Shown here in pieces: positions 1 to 9,525 of a DNA stretch of 32,849 bases; position 1 is the stretch's first letter; every line of letters starts with the position of its first letter. The stretch covers positions 50,598 to 83,446 of the forward strand of contig PXQN01000090.1 in assembly GCA_003021305.1 (NCBI GenBank), written 5' to 3'. Under the pieces are notes generated by a model. That model made no database searches and was not told where the DNA came from. It saw only the letters and a program-made list of their open reading frames with translations. The stretch is from Halobacteriales archaeon QH_10_67_22. GTDB taxonomy: Archaea > Halobacteriota > Halobacteria > Halobacteriales > Haloarculaceae. Both the position numbers and the translations under genes were made by a program.

Positions 1-108
1 CCCTGGCGGGTGGTCGTGACGATCGACCTGGGCGACGACCGCCTCGAAGTCGTGCTCGACGGCGACCTGTCGGTCGTCGACGCCACACCCTACTATTCTG
101 AATCCTGA
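1..108 (+). CDS. C-terminal fragment of an unidentified protein (5' truncated by window edge)
   Basis: Open frame from base 1: PWRVVVTIDLGDDRLEVVLDGDLSVVDATPYYSES then TGA at 106-108; GC3-rich codons. Confidence 0.6.
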   Translation, partial: PWRVVVTIDLGDDRLEVVLDGDLSVVDATPYYSES

Positions 109-130
109 CTGGCGCCTCGCTGCATACGTC

Positions 131-181
131 CGAAACAATGATAACGTTCGAATAGAAAAGAACGAGGAAGTAATACAAACT
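131..181 (+). promoter_or_regulatory. AT-rich promoter region of the pilin-like cluster, with inverted repeat CGTTC-N10-GAACG (145-164)
   Basis: Local AT-rich stretch in GC-rich context directly upstream of ATG 182. Confidence 0.35.
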
Positions 182-697
182 ATGCAACCGGCTGGGGATA
201 TCTCATCCCCCCGGAACCAGTCAGCGGGGGATACGGGGCTGGGGGCCCGGGGGCAGACGCTCCACGATTACAGTATCGGGATCGGGTTGTTCGTCCTGGC
301 TGTCGCAGCGACGCTGACGGCCATGTTCGGTCTCGTCGACCCGCTCTCGGTCGGCGTCACGAGCGAGGACGTCTCCCAGTCGGAACGCATCTCGGAGTCG
401 GTCGTGGCGAACCACTCGACGGCCCGCCAGCCGAACGAACTCCGGGCCGACCGGATCGAGGCGACGCTGGACCGGTCGCCGGACCAGCTCAAATCCCGAT
501 GGGGCGTCGAGTCGTCGACGAATCTCAACGTCTCCGTCGAGACACTGGACGGGAGCGCCGTCGCCAGCCACGGCGGGACGAAACTCGCGGCCGGCAGCAC
601 GCCCGACCAGCGCAAGACGGGCACCGCCGCCCGCGTGGTCACGTTCGACGAGTCGGTGTGTGACTCGGCCTGTCGACTCGTCGTCAGGGTGTGGTAA
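182..697 (+). CDS. Pilin-like/TadE-like single-TM haloarchaeal protein (DUF7287-like by recollection)
   Basis: N-terminal GARGQTLHDYSIGIGLFVLAVAATLTAMFGLV membrane segment; first gene of tightly packed cluster. Confidence 0.75.
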   Translation: MQPAGDISSPRNQSAGDTGLGARGQTLHDYSIGIGLFVLAVAATLTAMFGLVDPLSVGVTSEDVSQSERISESVVANHSTARQPNELRADRIEATLDRSPDQLKSRWGVESSTNLNVSVETLDGSAVASHGGTKLAAGSTPDQRKTGTAARVVTFDESVCDSACRLVVRVW

Positions 698-698
698 G

Positions 699-1325
699 AT
701 GCTCGGGAACAGGGCACAGGGGTTCACGCTCGAGGGCGTCGGGGCGGCGCTGATACTGCTGGGGGCGTTGCTGTTTGCGACCCAGTCGCTGGTGACGCTG
801 CCGACGACCGGCGGGGCGGTCGATGCGTCGTCGGAAGGCGACCTCGGTCAACAGGCCGACGACATTCTGGTGACGGCCGCCCACGCCGAAGAGAACGACC
901 TCTCGACCCTGGTCCGGAACTTCTCGCAGAGTCAGCAGACGTTCGCCGGTGCTGTCAACCCACAGATCGGCTACGGGCCGGACCCGCCGCCGGGCGACTT
1001 CGGGGTGATGCTCAACGGGACGTTCACCCAGCGTGATTACTTCTACAACGTAGCGGTCATCTACCAGGGACGCAACGCCTCGGACGGACAGCAGCGAGTG
1101 CCGATGGTCGACCGGGGCGACCCCTCCGAGAACGCCGTGGTCGCCGAGTACGCCGTCACGCTGTACGACAACCAGACGCTGACGGCGGCCGACGCCTCGC
1201 CCAACGTCGAACTCTGGGAGTACGACACGAACGCGACGAACAACGAGGACGGCTACTACCCCGTTCCCAACGCGGTCGAGGGACCGGTGTACAACGTCGT
1301 CGAGGTGCGGGTGGTCGTATGGTGA
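699..1325 (+). CDS. Pilin-like single-TM haloarchaeal protein (DUF7288-like by recollection)
   Basis: Start MLGNRAQGFTLEGVGAALILLGALLF at ATG 699, 1 nt after previous stop; the track start at 660 is an overextension. Confidence 0.75.
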   Translation: MLGNRAQGFTLEGVGAALILLGALLFATQSLVTLPTTGGAVDASSEGDLGQQADDILVTAAHAEENDLSTLVRNFSQSQQTFAGAVNPQIGYGPDPPPGDFGVMLNGTFTQRDYFYNVAVIYQGRNASDGQQRVPMVDRGDPSENAVVAEYAVTLYDNQTLTAADASPNVELWEYDTNATNNEDGYYPVPNAVEGPVYNVVEVRVVVW

Positions 1326-2323
1326 GCGACGGTCGCGCGGGCGGTGACGGACGGACCGACGGGCCACCGCTCGACGGTGGTCCGGATCGTGCGCAGTTGA
1401 TCCTCATCGGGGCGATCGCCATCGCGGTCGTCATCGTCGGCCTGGCGGTCGTCACCAACAGTTTGCTGGTGACCCAGACGAGCGGGTCGACCGACGCCGC
1501 GCTCCAGAGCAACAACGCCGACCAGTTCGACTTCCAGTCGCGGGCCGACCTCCAGTCGCTGTTTCTCCGGATGAACCACCGCCACCGGAACCTGTCGGCG
1601 TCGGAACTCGCGACGGTCGTCGACCGCAACGCGACGGTGTACAGTCGCCTGCTCTCGGAGTCGTCGGTGGCTTCGGGCGGGGAGACGGTCAACGTCACCT
1701 ACGACAACGACAGTTCGGCCTTCGGCGACCGCCTGGTCCAGGCGAACGACGCCCCGATGACCGACAGCGACGGGAGCGCCAGCTGGCGCCCTATTTCGTC
1801 GGTCAACACGCGAGCGATCGGCTGGTTCACGATGAACGTCAACGTCGACGCGACCAGTGAGGAGCCGACGCAAGTCATCGTGGAAAACGGAACAGGTGAG
1901 ACGATCACCTACGAGATCAGCAAGAGCGGTTCGGACGTGCTGGTCGAGTCCGACGTGAGCACCGGCGGCAGTTCGTCCGTCGTGTGTTCGCCGTCGCGCG
2001 ACAGGGTGTTGCTCGACTTCGAGGCGGGCGAGTCGGCGACGGGCGATTGTGAGTTCGACAGCATCACCGCCATCGAGGGCCCCGTCTTTCTGGATATCGA
2101 AGACGGCGACGAGCTGGTGACGAAGTACGAACTCGTGGCCAACGACACCCTGACGTCACCGGCCGACTACGAGCCGTGTCTCGCGGGGGGGACGCCCGCC
2201 GACGCCGCCGAACCCTGCACGGCGCCGGCCGTCTGGACGGCCAACGTGTCGGTCCAGTTCACCGGCAGTCAGGTCAGTTACACGAACCAGTACAACGTCT
2301 CGGTGTACGGTGATTCAGCATGA
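1319..2323 (+). CDS. Pilin-like single-TM surface protein (DUF7261-like by recollection)
   Basis: PDRAQLILIGAIAIAVVIVGLAVV N-terminal TM segment; overlaps previous gene by 7 nt. Confidence 0.75.
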   Translation: MVSDGRAGGDGRTDGPPLDGGPDRAQLILIGAIAIAVVIVGLAVVTNSLLVTQTSGSTDAALQSNNADQFDFQSRADLQSLFLRMNHRHRNLSASELATVVDRNATVYSRLLSESSVASGGETVNVTYDNDSSAFGDRLVQANDAPMTDSDGSASWRPISSVNTRAIGWFTMNVNVDATSEEPTQVIVENGTGETITYEISKSGSDVLVESDVSTGGSSSVVCSPSRDRVLLDFEAGESATGDCEFDSITAIEGPVFLDIEDGDELVTKYELVANDTLTSPADYEPCLAGGTPADAAEPCTAPAVWTANVSVQFTGSQVSYTNQYNVSVYGDSA

Positions 2324-5058
2324 TACGTCATATCGACAGGACAGACCGCGCGGACACGATCAACCTCCAGAACGTCTTCGCCATCGCGATCACGGCGGGT
2401 CTCATCGTGGTGCTGTTGACGGGGGCGACTACGGCGCTCCAGAACGAGCGGACGGAGGTGGTCGACGCACAGCTCGAGACGATCGGAAACCAGCTGGCGA
2501 TCCAGCTCGAGCGGGCCGACGAACTCGCCCAGCGGGGTGATAACGTGACCGTCAGAGCGACCGTCCAGCGCACAGTCGCCGGCGAGGACTACTCTGTGCG
2601 CGTCGCCGAGGGCGACGACTGCGTGACGAACAACTACGACAGCGACTCGTGTCTCGTCCTGGACGCCCTCGACCTCGACGCGGGGGCGACGGTCCCGGTG
2701 AACGTGTCGACTGACGTGACAGTCCGGCGGGCCGGCGGGACGGTCCGGATCGACGCCTCCGGCGGCCGCGAGCGGCCCGGGTACGGTCCCGACGCCGAGC
2801 GCCCGATCCGCCTGGGTGTCGGCCGGTCGTTCGTGGTCGACGACTTCGCGACGGCCGCGTCCGGCGTGAACTTCGACCCGACTGCCGACTTCGGGTTTTC
2901 GCCTGTCACCCCCAGGGTCGACGACCCGACACGGTTCAACGCCACCGCCTCGTTCGACCAGGACAGCGACGTCGTCGCCTACAAGTGGGACCTCGACGGC
3001 GACGGCCGGTTCGACGCCAAGGGTGAGAACGTCTCCCGTGCGCTCGACCCCGGACCGCGCAACGTGACCCTGGAGGTCGTCGACGACGACGGCGCCGTGA
3101 GCAACACCACCGAACGGGTCGTGGTGTCCGGTCTCACCTACAACCTGGACCTCGACGACGCCTACACGCGGGATTCCAGCAGGGGTGCCATCTCGTTTAC
3201 CGTTACGAACGAGTGGCCCTTCGCGGTGGGCCCGCGGGTCTCGATCCAGGAGGTGTGGCTCGACCCGACGAACGACGACGAGCCGGGACGCGTCGAGTTG
3301 AGGGGCATAACGACCAATAACGACGACTGTTCGGGTGACTGTCCGTTCGGGGACGATTCGAACGAAGGTGCTATCCTCGTCAACGACGGCACGGAGCGTG
3401 CCGACGAGAACGTCGGTGAAGTCGACTCGCGTTTCGCCTTTGACGGGGGCAACGTGATAGAGATCCGCGACGGTGGAGCGGAAATACCCCTCGGGCTCTT
3501 CGGGGAAGACGACGGGAACGTCGGGTCGGTACAGATCAGTTCGGGTGATACCGCACGGGTCTGGGTCGGCGAGTTCCCGGACCAGGACGACCTGACCGGC
3601 TACGAGTTCGATATCGGGGTCAGGTACGATATAGACGACCAGCGCAACGCGACGGTGTTCACCGACGTGGTCGGCAACCCCGACGTCAAATCGGTCCGAC
3701 TGGAGACCGGGGGCGGGGTCGACAACGACCAGGTCGACGCCGTCATCGTCTCCCAGAAGTCACTCGACGGCGTCGAGATCGAGGTCGACGGGGCGGTCGA
3801 CACCACCGTGGACACGTCCACGACCAACCCGTCGGAACTGCCCTCCGGACTGTACGAACACAGGGTATTCCTCGGCACTGCGACCGAGGGGTCGGTCAGA
3901 GCGACGCTCACCTCCGCGACGAACAACAGCGGTAGCGCCAACGTCGAGGCCGCGAAGACGCGGGGCGACCGGAGCGTCACCCGGTCGGCGTTCCTCGACG
4001 GCGGCGACTACGTCTGGCAGGACGACGCCGACTGGGACGCTGCGAGCACGTCCGCGGGCGTCGTCCACGCCGACTACGGGACCAACGACCCCGACACCGT
4101 CCGCGTCGGGACGCCGGCCCGCGACCAGGGCGGGTCGAACCTGGTGGCGTTCTGGCCGCTGGACGACACGACCGACGACGTCGGCCCCAACGACTTCGAG
4201 GCGACGCCACAGGACGACTCCGTCGTCATCGAGGAGTTCGGCGCCTACGGCACCTGGACCCGGACGTTCGACGGCGACGACGACTCCCTCGAAGTGACCG
4301 ACGGCGCCACGACGGGGTCGTACCTGGACACGAACACCACCGACGAGATGGCAGTGTCGATGTGGGTCCAGAAGAACAGTTCACAGAGCGACTCGGTCGA
4401 GTTGCTGGGCCGTTCGGACGAGTCCTACAGCCTCCGTCTCAACGACAGCGACATTCCGCGGTTCACCATCTACGACAGGGCGTCACAGAACGCCACCGCG
4501 CCGACGTCGATCGGCGTCGGCGAGTGGCACCACCTCGTCGGGACGTTCGACGGGTCGACCGTTCGTCTCTACGTCGACGGCCAGCTGGTCGACAAGACGT
4601 CGGCCGACTGGATCACCGAGAGCGGCGACCCGGTCAGGATCGCCGCCAATCCGTCTGGCGACGAGAACTTCGACGGGAAGATAGACGAAGTGCGGCTGTA
4701 CAACCGGTCGCTGACCCCCTCGGAGATCGACAGGATAGCCGATACGAAAGGCCAGCTGGTCACGGACTGGCAGAGCGGGGCGACGATAGCGCCCGGCGAC
4801 CTGGGGCTGGCGTCGAACGCCTCGGTGCCCGGGTCGACGTCGATCACCGTCACCGTCCAGGCCGACACCGACAACGACGGTGCCGTCGACTGGGAGAGTG
4901 ACCCGGTGGCCCTCTCCGACGGGGCCAACCAGGTCGACGCGAACGTCGCCGGGGCGCCGGCCGCGGCCGACCGGTTCCGCCTCAAGGTCGACATCTCCTC
5001 GCGGTCGGTGGTGAAATCGCCGCGACTGTTCAATGCCAGCGTGGTGGACACATCATGA
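2320..5058 (+). CDS. Large membrane-anchored surface protein with PKD-like and LamG/concanavalin-like regions
   Basis: N-terminal TM (NVFAIAITAGLIVVLLTG); PKD-like DQDSDVVAYKWDLDGDGRFD...VVDDDGAVSNTTERVVV; LamG-like WPLDD...MWVQK...GEWHHLVGTFDGSTVRLYVDGQLV...GKIDEVRLYNRSLTPSEI; ATGA overlap with previous gene. Confidence 0.85.
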   Translation: MIRHIDRTDRADTINLQNVFAIAITAGLIVVLLTGATTALQNERTEVVDAQLETIGNQLAIQLERADELAQRGDNVTVRATVQRTVAGEDYSVRVAEGDDCVTNNYDSDSCLVLDALDLDAGATVPVNVSTDVTVRRAGGTVRIDASGGRERPGYGPDAERPIRLGVGRSFVVDDFATAASGVNFDPTADFGFSPVTPRVDDPTRFNATASFDQDSDVVAYKWDLDGDGRFDAKGENVSRALDPGPRNVTLEVVDDDGAVSNTTERVVVSGLTYNLDLDDAYTRDSSRGAISFTVTNEWPFAVGPRVSIQEVWLDPTNDDEPGRVELRGITTNNDDCSGDCPFGDDSNEGAILVNDGTERADENVGEVDSRFAFDGGNVIEIRDGGAEIPLGLFGEDDGNVGSVQISSGDTARVWVGEFPDQDDLTGYEFDIGVRYDIDDQRNATVFTDVVGNPDVKSVRLETGGGVDNDQVDAVIVSQKSLDGVEIEVDGAVDTTVDTSTTNPSELPSGLYEHRVFLGTATEGSVRATLTSATNNSGSANVEAAKTRGDRSVTRSAFLDGGDYVWQDDADWDAASTSAGVVHADYGTNDPDTVRVGTPARDQGGSNLVAFWPLDDTTDDVGPNDFEATPQDDSVVIEEFGAYGTWTRTFDGDDDSLEVTDGATTGSYLDTNTTDEMAVSMWVQKNSSQSDSVELLGRSDESYSLRLNDSDIPRFTIYDRASQNATAPTSIGVGEWHHLVGTFDGSTVRLYVDGQLVDKTSADWITESGDPVRIAANPSGDENFDGKIDEVRLYNRSLTPSEIDRIADTKGQLVTDWQSGATIAPGDLGLASNASVPGSTSITVTVQADTDNDGAVDWESDPVALSDGANQVDANVAGAPAAADRFRLKVDISSRSVVKSPRLFNASVVDTS

Positions 5059-5816
5059 TCGACGGACTGGGCGCCGACGAGCGCGCGGTGCGGAACCTGA
5101 TCAGTTACTCGATCACGTTCTCGGTGATCATCTTCTCGGTGGGGCTGGTCGCGACGGCGGGCTACGGTCAGCTCAACGCCGTCAGCGAGAGCCAGCAGAT
5201 AACCAACGCCGAACGCTCGATGGTCGCGGTCACGAGCGGGTTCCAGGCGCTCGACCAGGAGCGGGCGGTCGTCCAGCGGAGCGAACTCGACCTCTCGGAC
5301 GGGTCGCTGTCGGTGGGCAACGACTCCACGGTCCGGGTCAACGTCACCGATACAAGCGTCAACGAGACGCTCACACCACGGTCGTTGGAACTGGACATCG
5401 GTGACACCACGTTCACGTACACGAACGGGGCGCTCCTGCGCGACGGCGTCGGCGAACGACCGGCGATGATCGAGTCCCCGCCGGTGACCTGCGTGGACGG
5501 CCAGGCCGTCGTCCCGGTCGTCTCGCTCAACGTCACCGACACCGCCGCCATCGGTGGCGAGGAGGTGTCGGTGACCGGGCGGACCGTCGAGCGGGAACTA
5601 CTCTTCCCGCTGAACCGGACCGGTCCCGACAGCAACGACGCCACGGACACCGTCAACGTCACCGTCTCCTCGGACCGGTCGGCGGCGTGGAACCGGTACT
5701 TCGAACGCAACGGTAACTGGACGGCTGCCCCCGACGAACCCGACACCTACAGCTGTTCGAACGTCGGGGCGGTGTTCGTCCGCCGGACCGTCGTCGAGGT
5801 CTCGTTCCAGACCTGA
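5055..5816 (+). CDS. Pilin-like single-TM protein (DUF7266-like by recollection)
   Basis: MIDGLGADERAVRNLISYSITFSVIIFSVGLVATAGYGQL; ATGA overlap with previous gene; last gene before a convergent intergenic region. Confidence 0.75.
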   Translation: MIDGLGADERAVRNLISYSITFSVIIFSVGLVATAGYGQLNAVSESQQITNAERSMVAVTSGFQALDQERAVVQRSELDLSDGSLSVGNDSTVRVNVTDTSVNETLTPRSLELDIGDTTFTYTNGALLRDGVGERPAMIESPPVTCVDGQAVVPVVSLNVTDTAAIGGEEVSVTGRTVERELLFPLNRTGPDSNDATDTVNVTVSSDRSAAWNRYFERNGNWTAAPDEPDTYSCSNVGAVFVRRTVVEVSFQT

Positions 5817-5850
5817 CCCGCGGCCAGGTCCGCGGTGTCTCTCCTCGCTC

Positions 5851-5957
5851 CGCCGAGACAGTGGTTTCGTCTCCGTCTCCACACCGGGCACAGCGTCGTT
5901 CCGTCTCCGGCCCGTCGAGGCAGTGTCTCGCCCTCGGTCAGTCGAGGCAGTGTCTCG
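5851..5957. repeat. Imperfect direct repeats, each a short hairpin, between convergent genes
   Basis: GTCGAGGCAGTGTCTCG at 5914-5930 and 5941-5957, divergent copy CCGAGACAGTGGTTTCG near 5853-5869. Confidence 0.6.
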
Positions 5958-6000
5958 TCCCCGGACTCGCCCCATTCCGTTCGGTCTTCGTCCCACGGCG

Positions 6001-8202
6001 TCACTGACCGACAGTCCACCTGACGATGTCCTCGGGCGAGGCTTCGGATTCGGAGATCCCGAGGCGGTAGAGCATCGCCTGCTTGTTCGCAGTGTTCGCC
6101 CCGTCGGGGTAGTCCATGACGACGAGCGCCTGGTTGCTGGGCATGACGAGCTGGTTGCTCCCGTCGAGTTCGACGTTCGGGTTGGACTTGATGCTTCCTT
6201 CGAGATTCTCCTGCCAGAAGGTCGTCTCGTCGGAGCTGAGTTCGCTACTGATGTCGTCCCCGTCGGTGTAGACGGTGATATCGTCGGGCTGGACCTCGGT
6301 GTCTTTGTCGCTGAAGTCGGTACAGCGCACTACCTGGTAGGCTTTGCCCCCGTCCGAGCGGAAGATGTCGGTGCCCCGCCACGCGTCACACTGGTAGGTC
6401 GACGTGTTGAACTGGATCGTCTCGTCGTCGGCGAGCCTGAACGAGTGGGAGAAGCCGGACGGTGCGGTCGGGTCGTTGACGTTGAGGAACTGATTGCCGT
6501 TCTCGACGGCCGATTCGATGTCGCTCGTGTCGCCCGGGATGTCGGGCGTCAGTACGTCACCGGCCGCCGTCGAGACGTTGGTCGTGGTCGGCGTCCGGGC
6601 GATCTGTTCGCGGCTCTGGGTGTCCTCTTCGATATCCTGGAACACGGCGTCGAGTTCGTCCTGGTTCTCGGCGAAGTAGTATTCGCCGCCGGTTTCGTCG
6701 GCCATGTCCTGCAAGACCCCGTCGTCGACGTCGCTCTCGTCCGAGCCGAACCCGACGGTGTAGATCGTCGTGCCCATGCTGTCTGCGGTTTCCGCCCGGT
6801 CCCGGGCTGCATCCTTGGGGCCCGGCGAGTCTTCGTGCGTGTCCCAGTTCAATTTCCCATCAGTGAGGAAGACGACGACCCGCTCGCGCGTCGGGTCGCT
6901 GTGCGTGTGCATGAGCGTGTTCGCCCACTTGACACCGGCCGCGCCGTTCGTTCCCCTGCGAGGCTCGGTATCTTCGACCGTGTCGTTGAACGCGTCGAAA
7001 TCACTCGTAAACCGTTCACCGTTGGCGTTGAACTCGTAGATCCACGCCGACGCTCCAGGCGTGGTAAAGTCTGGATTCCCGTAGATATCGGAGTAGCCGA
7101 CGAGTCCGACCCGGTTCCTGCTCTCGTTGAGCGACCCGGCGAAGTTCTGTGATGCCTCCCAGACAGCCTCCGTTCTGTTGTCCGCGTCGCCGGCGACGCT
7201 CCCACTCATCGAACCCGACTCGTCGACGACGAACACGATGTCCCGCTGCGTGCCCGCTTCACTCGCTTGGGCGATCTCCCTGGTCTCGCCGATGTTCATC
7301 TGTCCTTTGGCCAGTGGTTCGACGAAGGCGCTGTACTCTCTCCCCAGGCCTTTCGAGACGCGGATGGTGTTCTTGTCGATCTCGACGGTGTCCATGTAGG
7401 GCGCACCGCTGAAGTCGATCACGGCGTTGCGCTCGTCGTCGGCCCGGCGGGGGAGCTGGTTCTGGGCGACGAACACGGAGACGTTACGGCCGTCGCGGCG
7501 CACCTCGATCCCGGGGCGGTCGGCGCCGAACTCCTCGCGGAGGTGGGACTCCCACCCGTCGGCGAAGTCGCTGGTAACGTTGATCGTCACGTTGTCCGGG
7601 CGGTTGCAGTCGCCGCTGACGACCGTCGCCGACCGTTCGGTCGATTCCTGCTCGGAGCTGGTGGCGTTGTAGAACGCCTGGTTGCGGGCGTTCGAAACCT
7701 CGCCGGTGAGGTTGGTCACCTCGACGTCGACGCTCCCGTTGCGAAAGCGGACGCTGGGTGGCGTCTGCATCGCGCTGCCGTTCTCGTGGACGTGACCGAC
7801 CCAGACGCCGCCGGCCTCGTAGGCCACCGTCTGGCCCTCGTTGTTCTGGTAGCGAACCGAACTGAGCGGGATCTCGGTCCTGCAGTCGCCGTCCTCGTTG
7901 ACGGTGACGTTCAGCGACCCCGACCGGACGACTTTGGCGTCGTTGTTCTCGAGTTGTGCCATCGAGAGTGACCCGACTTTCGAGTCGTCGCCCCGCGTCA
8001 GCGTCGTCACCTCGGCGTCGACGTTCTCCATCACGAGTTTCGACTGTTCGTCCGCCCGGTCCTGCTGGACTTCGGTTATCGCACTCGACCCCCCGTACAG
8101 CACGAACAGGGCGAGCGTGAAGACGAGGGCGATCACCAGTATCCCACCGATGATCCCCATCTGTCCACGCTCCCCCTGCGTGGAAACCCGACCCCGTATC
8201 AT
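6001..8202 (-). CDS. VWA-domain membrane-anchored surface protein (DUF7289-like by recollection)
   Basis: GERGQMGIIGGILVIALVFTLALFVLYGG TM; MIDAS motif DIVFVVDESGSMSGS; VVFLTDGKLN; FGSDESDVDDGVLQDMADETGGEYYFAE. Confidence 0.85.
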   Translation of the reverse strand: MIRGRVSTQGERGQMGIIGGILVIALVFTLALFVLYGGSSAITEVQQDRADEQSKLVMENVDAEVTTLTRGDDSKVGSLSMAQLENNDAKVVRSGSLNVTVNEDGDCRTEIPLSSVRYQNNEGQTVAYEAGGVWVGHVHENGSAMQTPPSVRFRNGSVDVEVTNLTGEVSNARNQAFYNATSSEQESTERSATVVSGDCNRPDNVTINVTSDFADGWESHLREEFGADRPGIEVRRDGRNVSVFVAQNQLPRRADDERNAVIDFSGAPYMDTVEIDKNTIRVSKGLGREYSAFVEPLAKGQMNIGETREIAQASEAGTQRDIVFVVDESGSMSGSVAGDADNRTEAVWEASQNFAGSLNESRNRVGLVGYSDIYGNPDFTTPGASAWIYEFNANGERFTSDFDAFNDTVEDTEPRRGTNGAAGVKWANTLMHTHSDPTRERVVVFLTDGKLNWDTHEDSPGPKDAARDRAETADSMGTTIYTVGFGSDESDVDDGVLQDMADETGGEYYFAENQDELDAVFQDIEEDTQSREQIARTPTTTNVSTAAGDVLTPDIPGDTSDIESAVENGNQFLNVNDPTAPSGFSHSFRLADDETIQFNTSTYQCDAWRGTDIFRSDGGKAYQVVRCTDFSDKDTEVQPDDITVYTDGDDISSELSSDETTFWQENLEGSIKSNPNVELDGSNQLVMPSNQALVVMDYPDGANTANKQAMLYRLGISESEASPEDIVRWTVGQ

Positions 8203-8333
8203 GCCATTGCCCTGCGGTTCATTGCCGATGTATTAAGAAAAGCTTACCGGTTGTGTGCGTCCCTCAGCACTGTTCCGGCCGAAACCGCCGGGTTCGCCGA
8301 CCCCTCGGGCGGTTCTCGGTCCGAGCGGCGGCG

Positions 8334-8501
8334 CTACAGAGGATGGACGGTGACCTCACAGGCCGGACACGCCGCGAGCATCCGGGGCCACCCGTCCGGC
8401 GTCTCGTAGGCGACGACCAGGTCCGACCGGGGAATCGCCGTCTCGCAGGTCGGACACCGACCCAGCGGGGGGTCCGACGTCTCGAAGTCGCCGGTCCGCA
8501 T
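8334..8501 (-). CDS. Small zinc-finger protein with two CPxC motifs (55 aa)
   Basis: Not in ORF track. MRTGDFETSDPPLGRCPTCETAIPRSDLVVAYETPDGWPRMLAACPACEVTVHPL. Confidence 0.75.
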   Translation of the reverse strand: MRTGDFETSDPPLGRCPTCETAIPRSDLVVAYETPDGWPRMLAACPACEVTVHPL

Positions 8502-8588
8502 ACTGTGGACTACCGCCCACGGCCACCTTGTTATGTCTCGGCTACTCCCGCGGACACGGGTCGACGTTCTGACGGGTGGGCACCGGCG

Positions 8589-9200
8589 CTATTCGTCGGG
8601 ATATTTGGGTTCGCGTTTCTCGGCGCGGTCGAGCGCCGTCTCGACGACGTCCCGGACGTCGCCGTGGAAGACGCTCCCGTGGCCGGCGTACATGTGCTCG
8701 ACGCCGTCGGGCATGCGCGCCAGCAGGTCACGGATCGACTCGATGAGTCGTTCGCGGGACTGGCCGGGGTAGTCGGTCCGGCCGAAACTCCCGTAGTCGA
8801 AGGCGCCGTCGTCGTGGACGACCACGTCGCCCGAGAACAGCGAGGCGTCCGAGACCAGTGCCACGTGGTCGTCGGCGTGGCCGGGCGTGAACACCACTTC
8901 GCAGGTCTCGTCGCCGACGCGCACCTCGTCGCCGTCGGCCAGCGCCCGGGTGCGCAACGGGTGGTCGGCGTAGGCGTACACCTCGGGGTCGAACGCTTCA
9001 CAGACGGCGTCTAACTGCTCGACGTGGTCGCCGTGCTGGTGGGTGAGGACGACCCGGTCTACGTCGTCGGTGTACTCCCGGACCACGTCGACGACGCCCG
9101 GCATCGCGCCGGCGTCGACCAGCGTCGGTGTCTCGCCCCGCGCGAGATAGGCGTTACAGGTGAACGTCTCGGCGTCGGCGGTGACGGTGACCACTTCCAT
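8589..9200 (-). CDS. MBL-fold metallo-hydrolase
   Basis: THQHGDHVEQLD (HxHxDH), FTPGHADDHVAL, LFSGDVV, MYAGHG. Confidence 0.93.
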   Translation of the reverse strand: MEVVTVTADAETFTCNAYLARGETPTLVDAGAMPGVVDVVREYTDDVDRVVLTHQHGDHVEQLDAVCEAFDPEVYAYADHPLRTRALADGDEVRVGDETCEVVFTPGHADDHVALVSDASLFSGDVVVHDDGAFDYGSFGRTDYPGQSRERLIESIRDLLARMPDGVEHMYAGHGSVFHGDVRDVVETALDRAEKREPKYPDE

Positions 9201-9345
9201 ACCGGACGGTCGGCCGCCGGTCGCTTCAGTCTGGCGTCGACCACCGCCACCGTTCGTGTCGGCTGGACGTGTGTTTGATTTGACTCGATAAGAACTGATA
9301 ATCGGCGGGGGGATTTTTTAACATGAACGTTGTACACAATCATGC

Positions 9346-9525
9346 ATGGGGTTCGGGAGCTACGACGAATCAGAACAAGACAACCAGGAGTACGACGCCG
9401 ACCTCGACGATGAAGACGGCCTTTCGACGGCACAAAACACACACGATGGCGACGTCGAATACACGTTCGACGCGTCGAACGACGAACTGCTCGATAGACT
9501 CGAGGAAATAAAAGAGAACACGTGA
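9346..9525 (+). CDS. DUF5786 family small acidic protein (59 aa)
   Basis: Not in ORF track. MGFGSYDESEQDNQEYDADLDDEDGLSTAQNTHDGDVEYTFDASNDELLDRLEEIKENT matches the haloarchaeal MGFGSYDESEQ...GDVE..ASNDELLD.LEEIK family. Confidence 0.88.
   Translation: MGFGSYDESEQDNQEYDADLDDEDGLSTAQNTHDGDVEYTFDASNDELLDRLEEIKENT

Noticed and set aside
5851-5957. Possible CRISPR array
   Set aside because: Only two close repeats plus a degenerate one, with ~10-nt spacers and hairpin structure; no cas genes.
5923-7152. 409-aa plus-strand ORF antisense to the VWA gene
   Set aside because: Shadow ORF with no recognisable domain; VWA/MIDAS motifs are on the minus strand.
9323-9511. 62-aa ORF starting MNVVHNHAWGSG
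   Set aside because: Out of frame with the recognisable DUF5786 protein starting at 9346.
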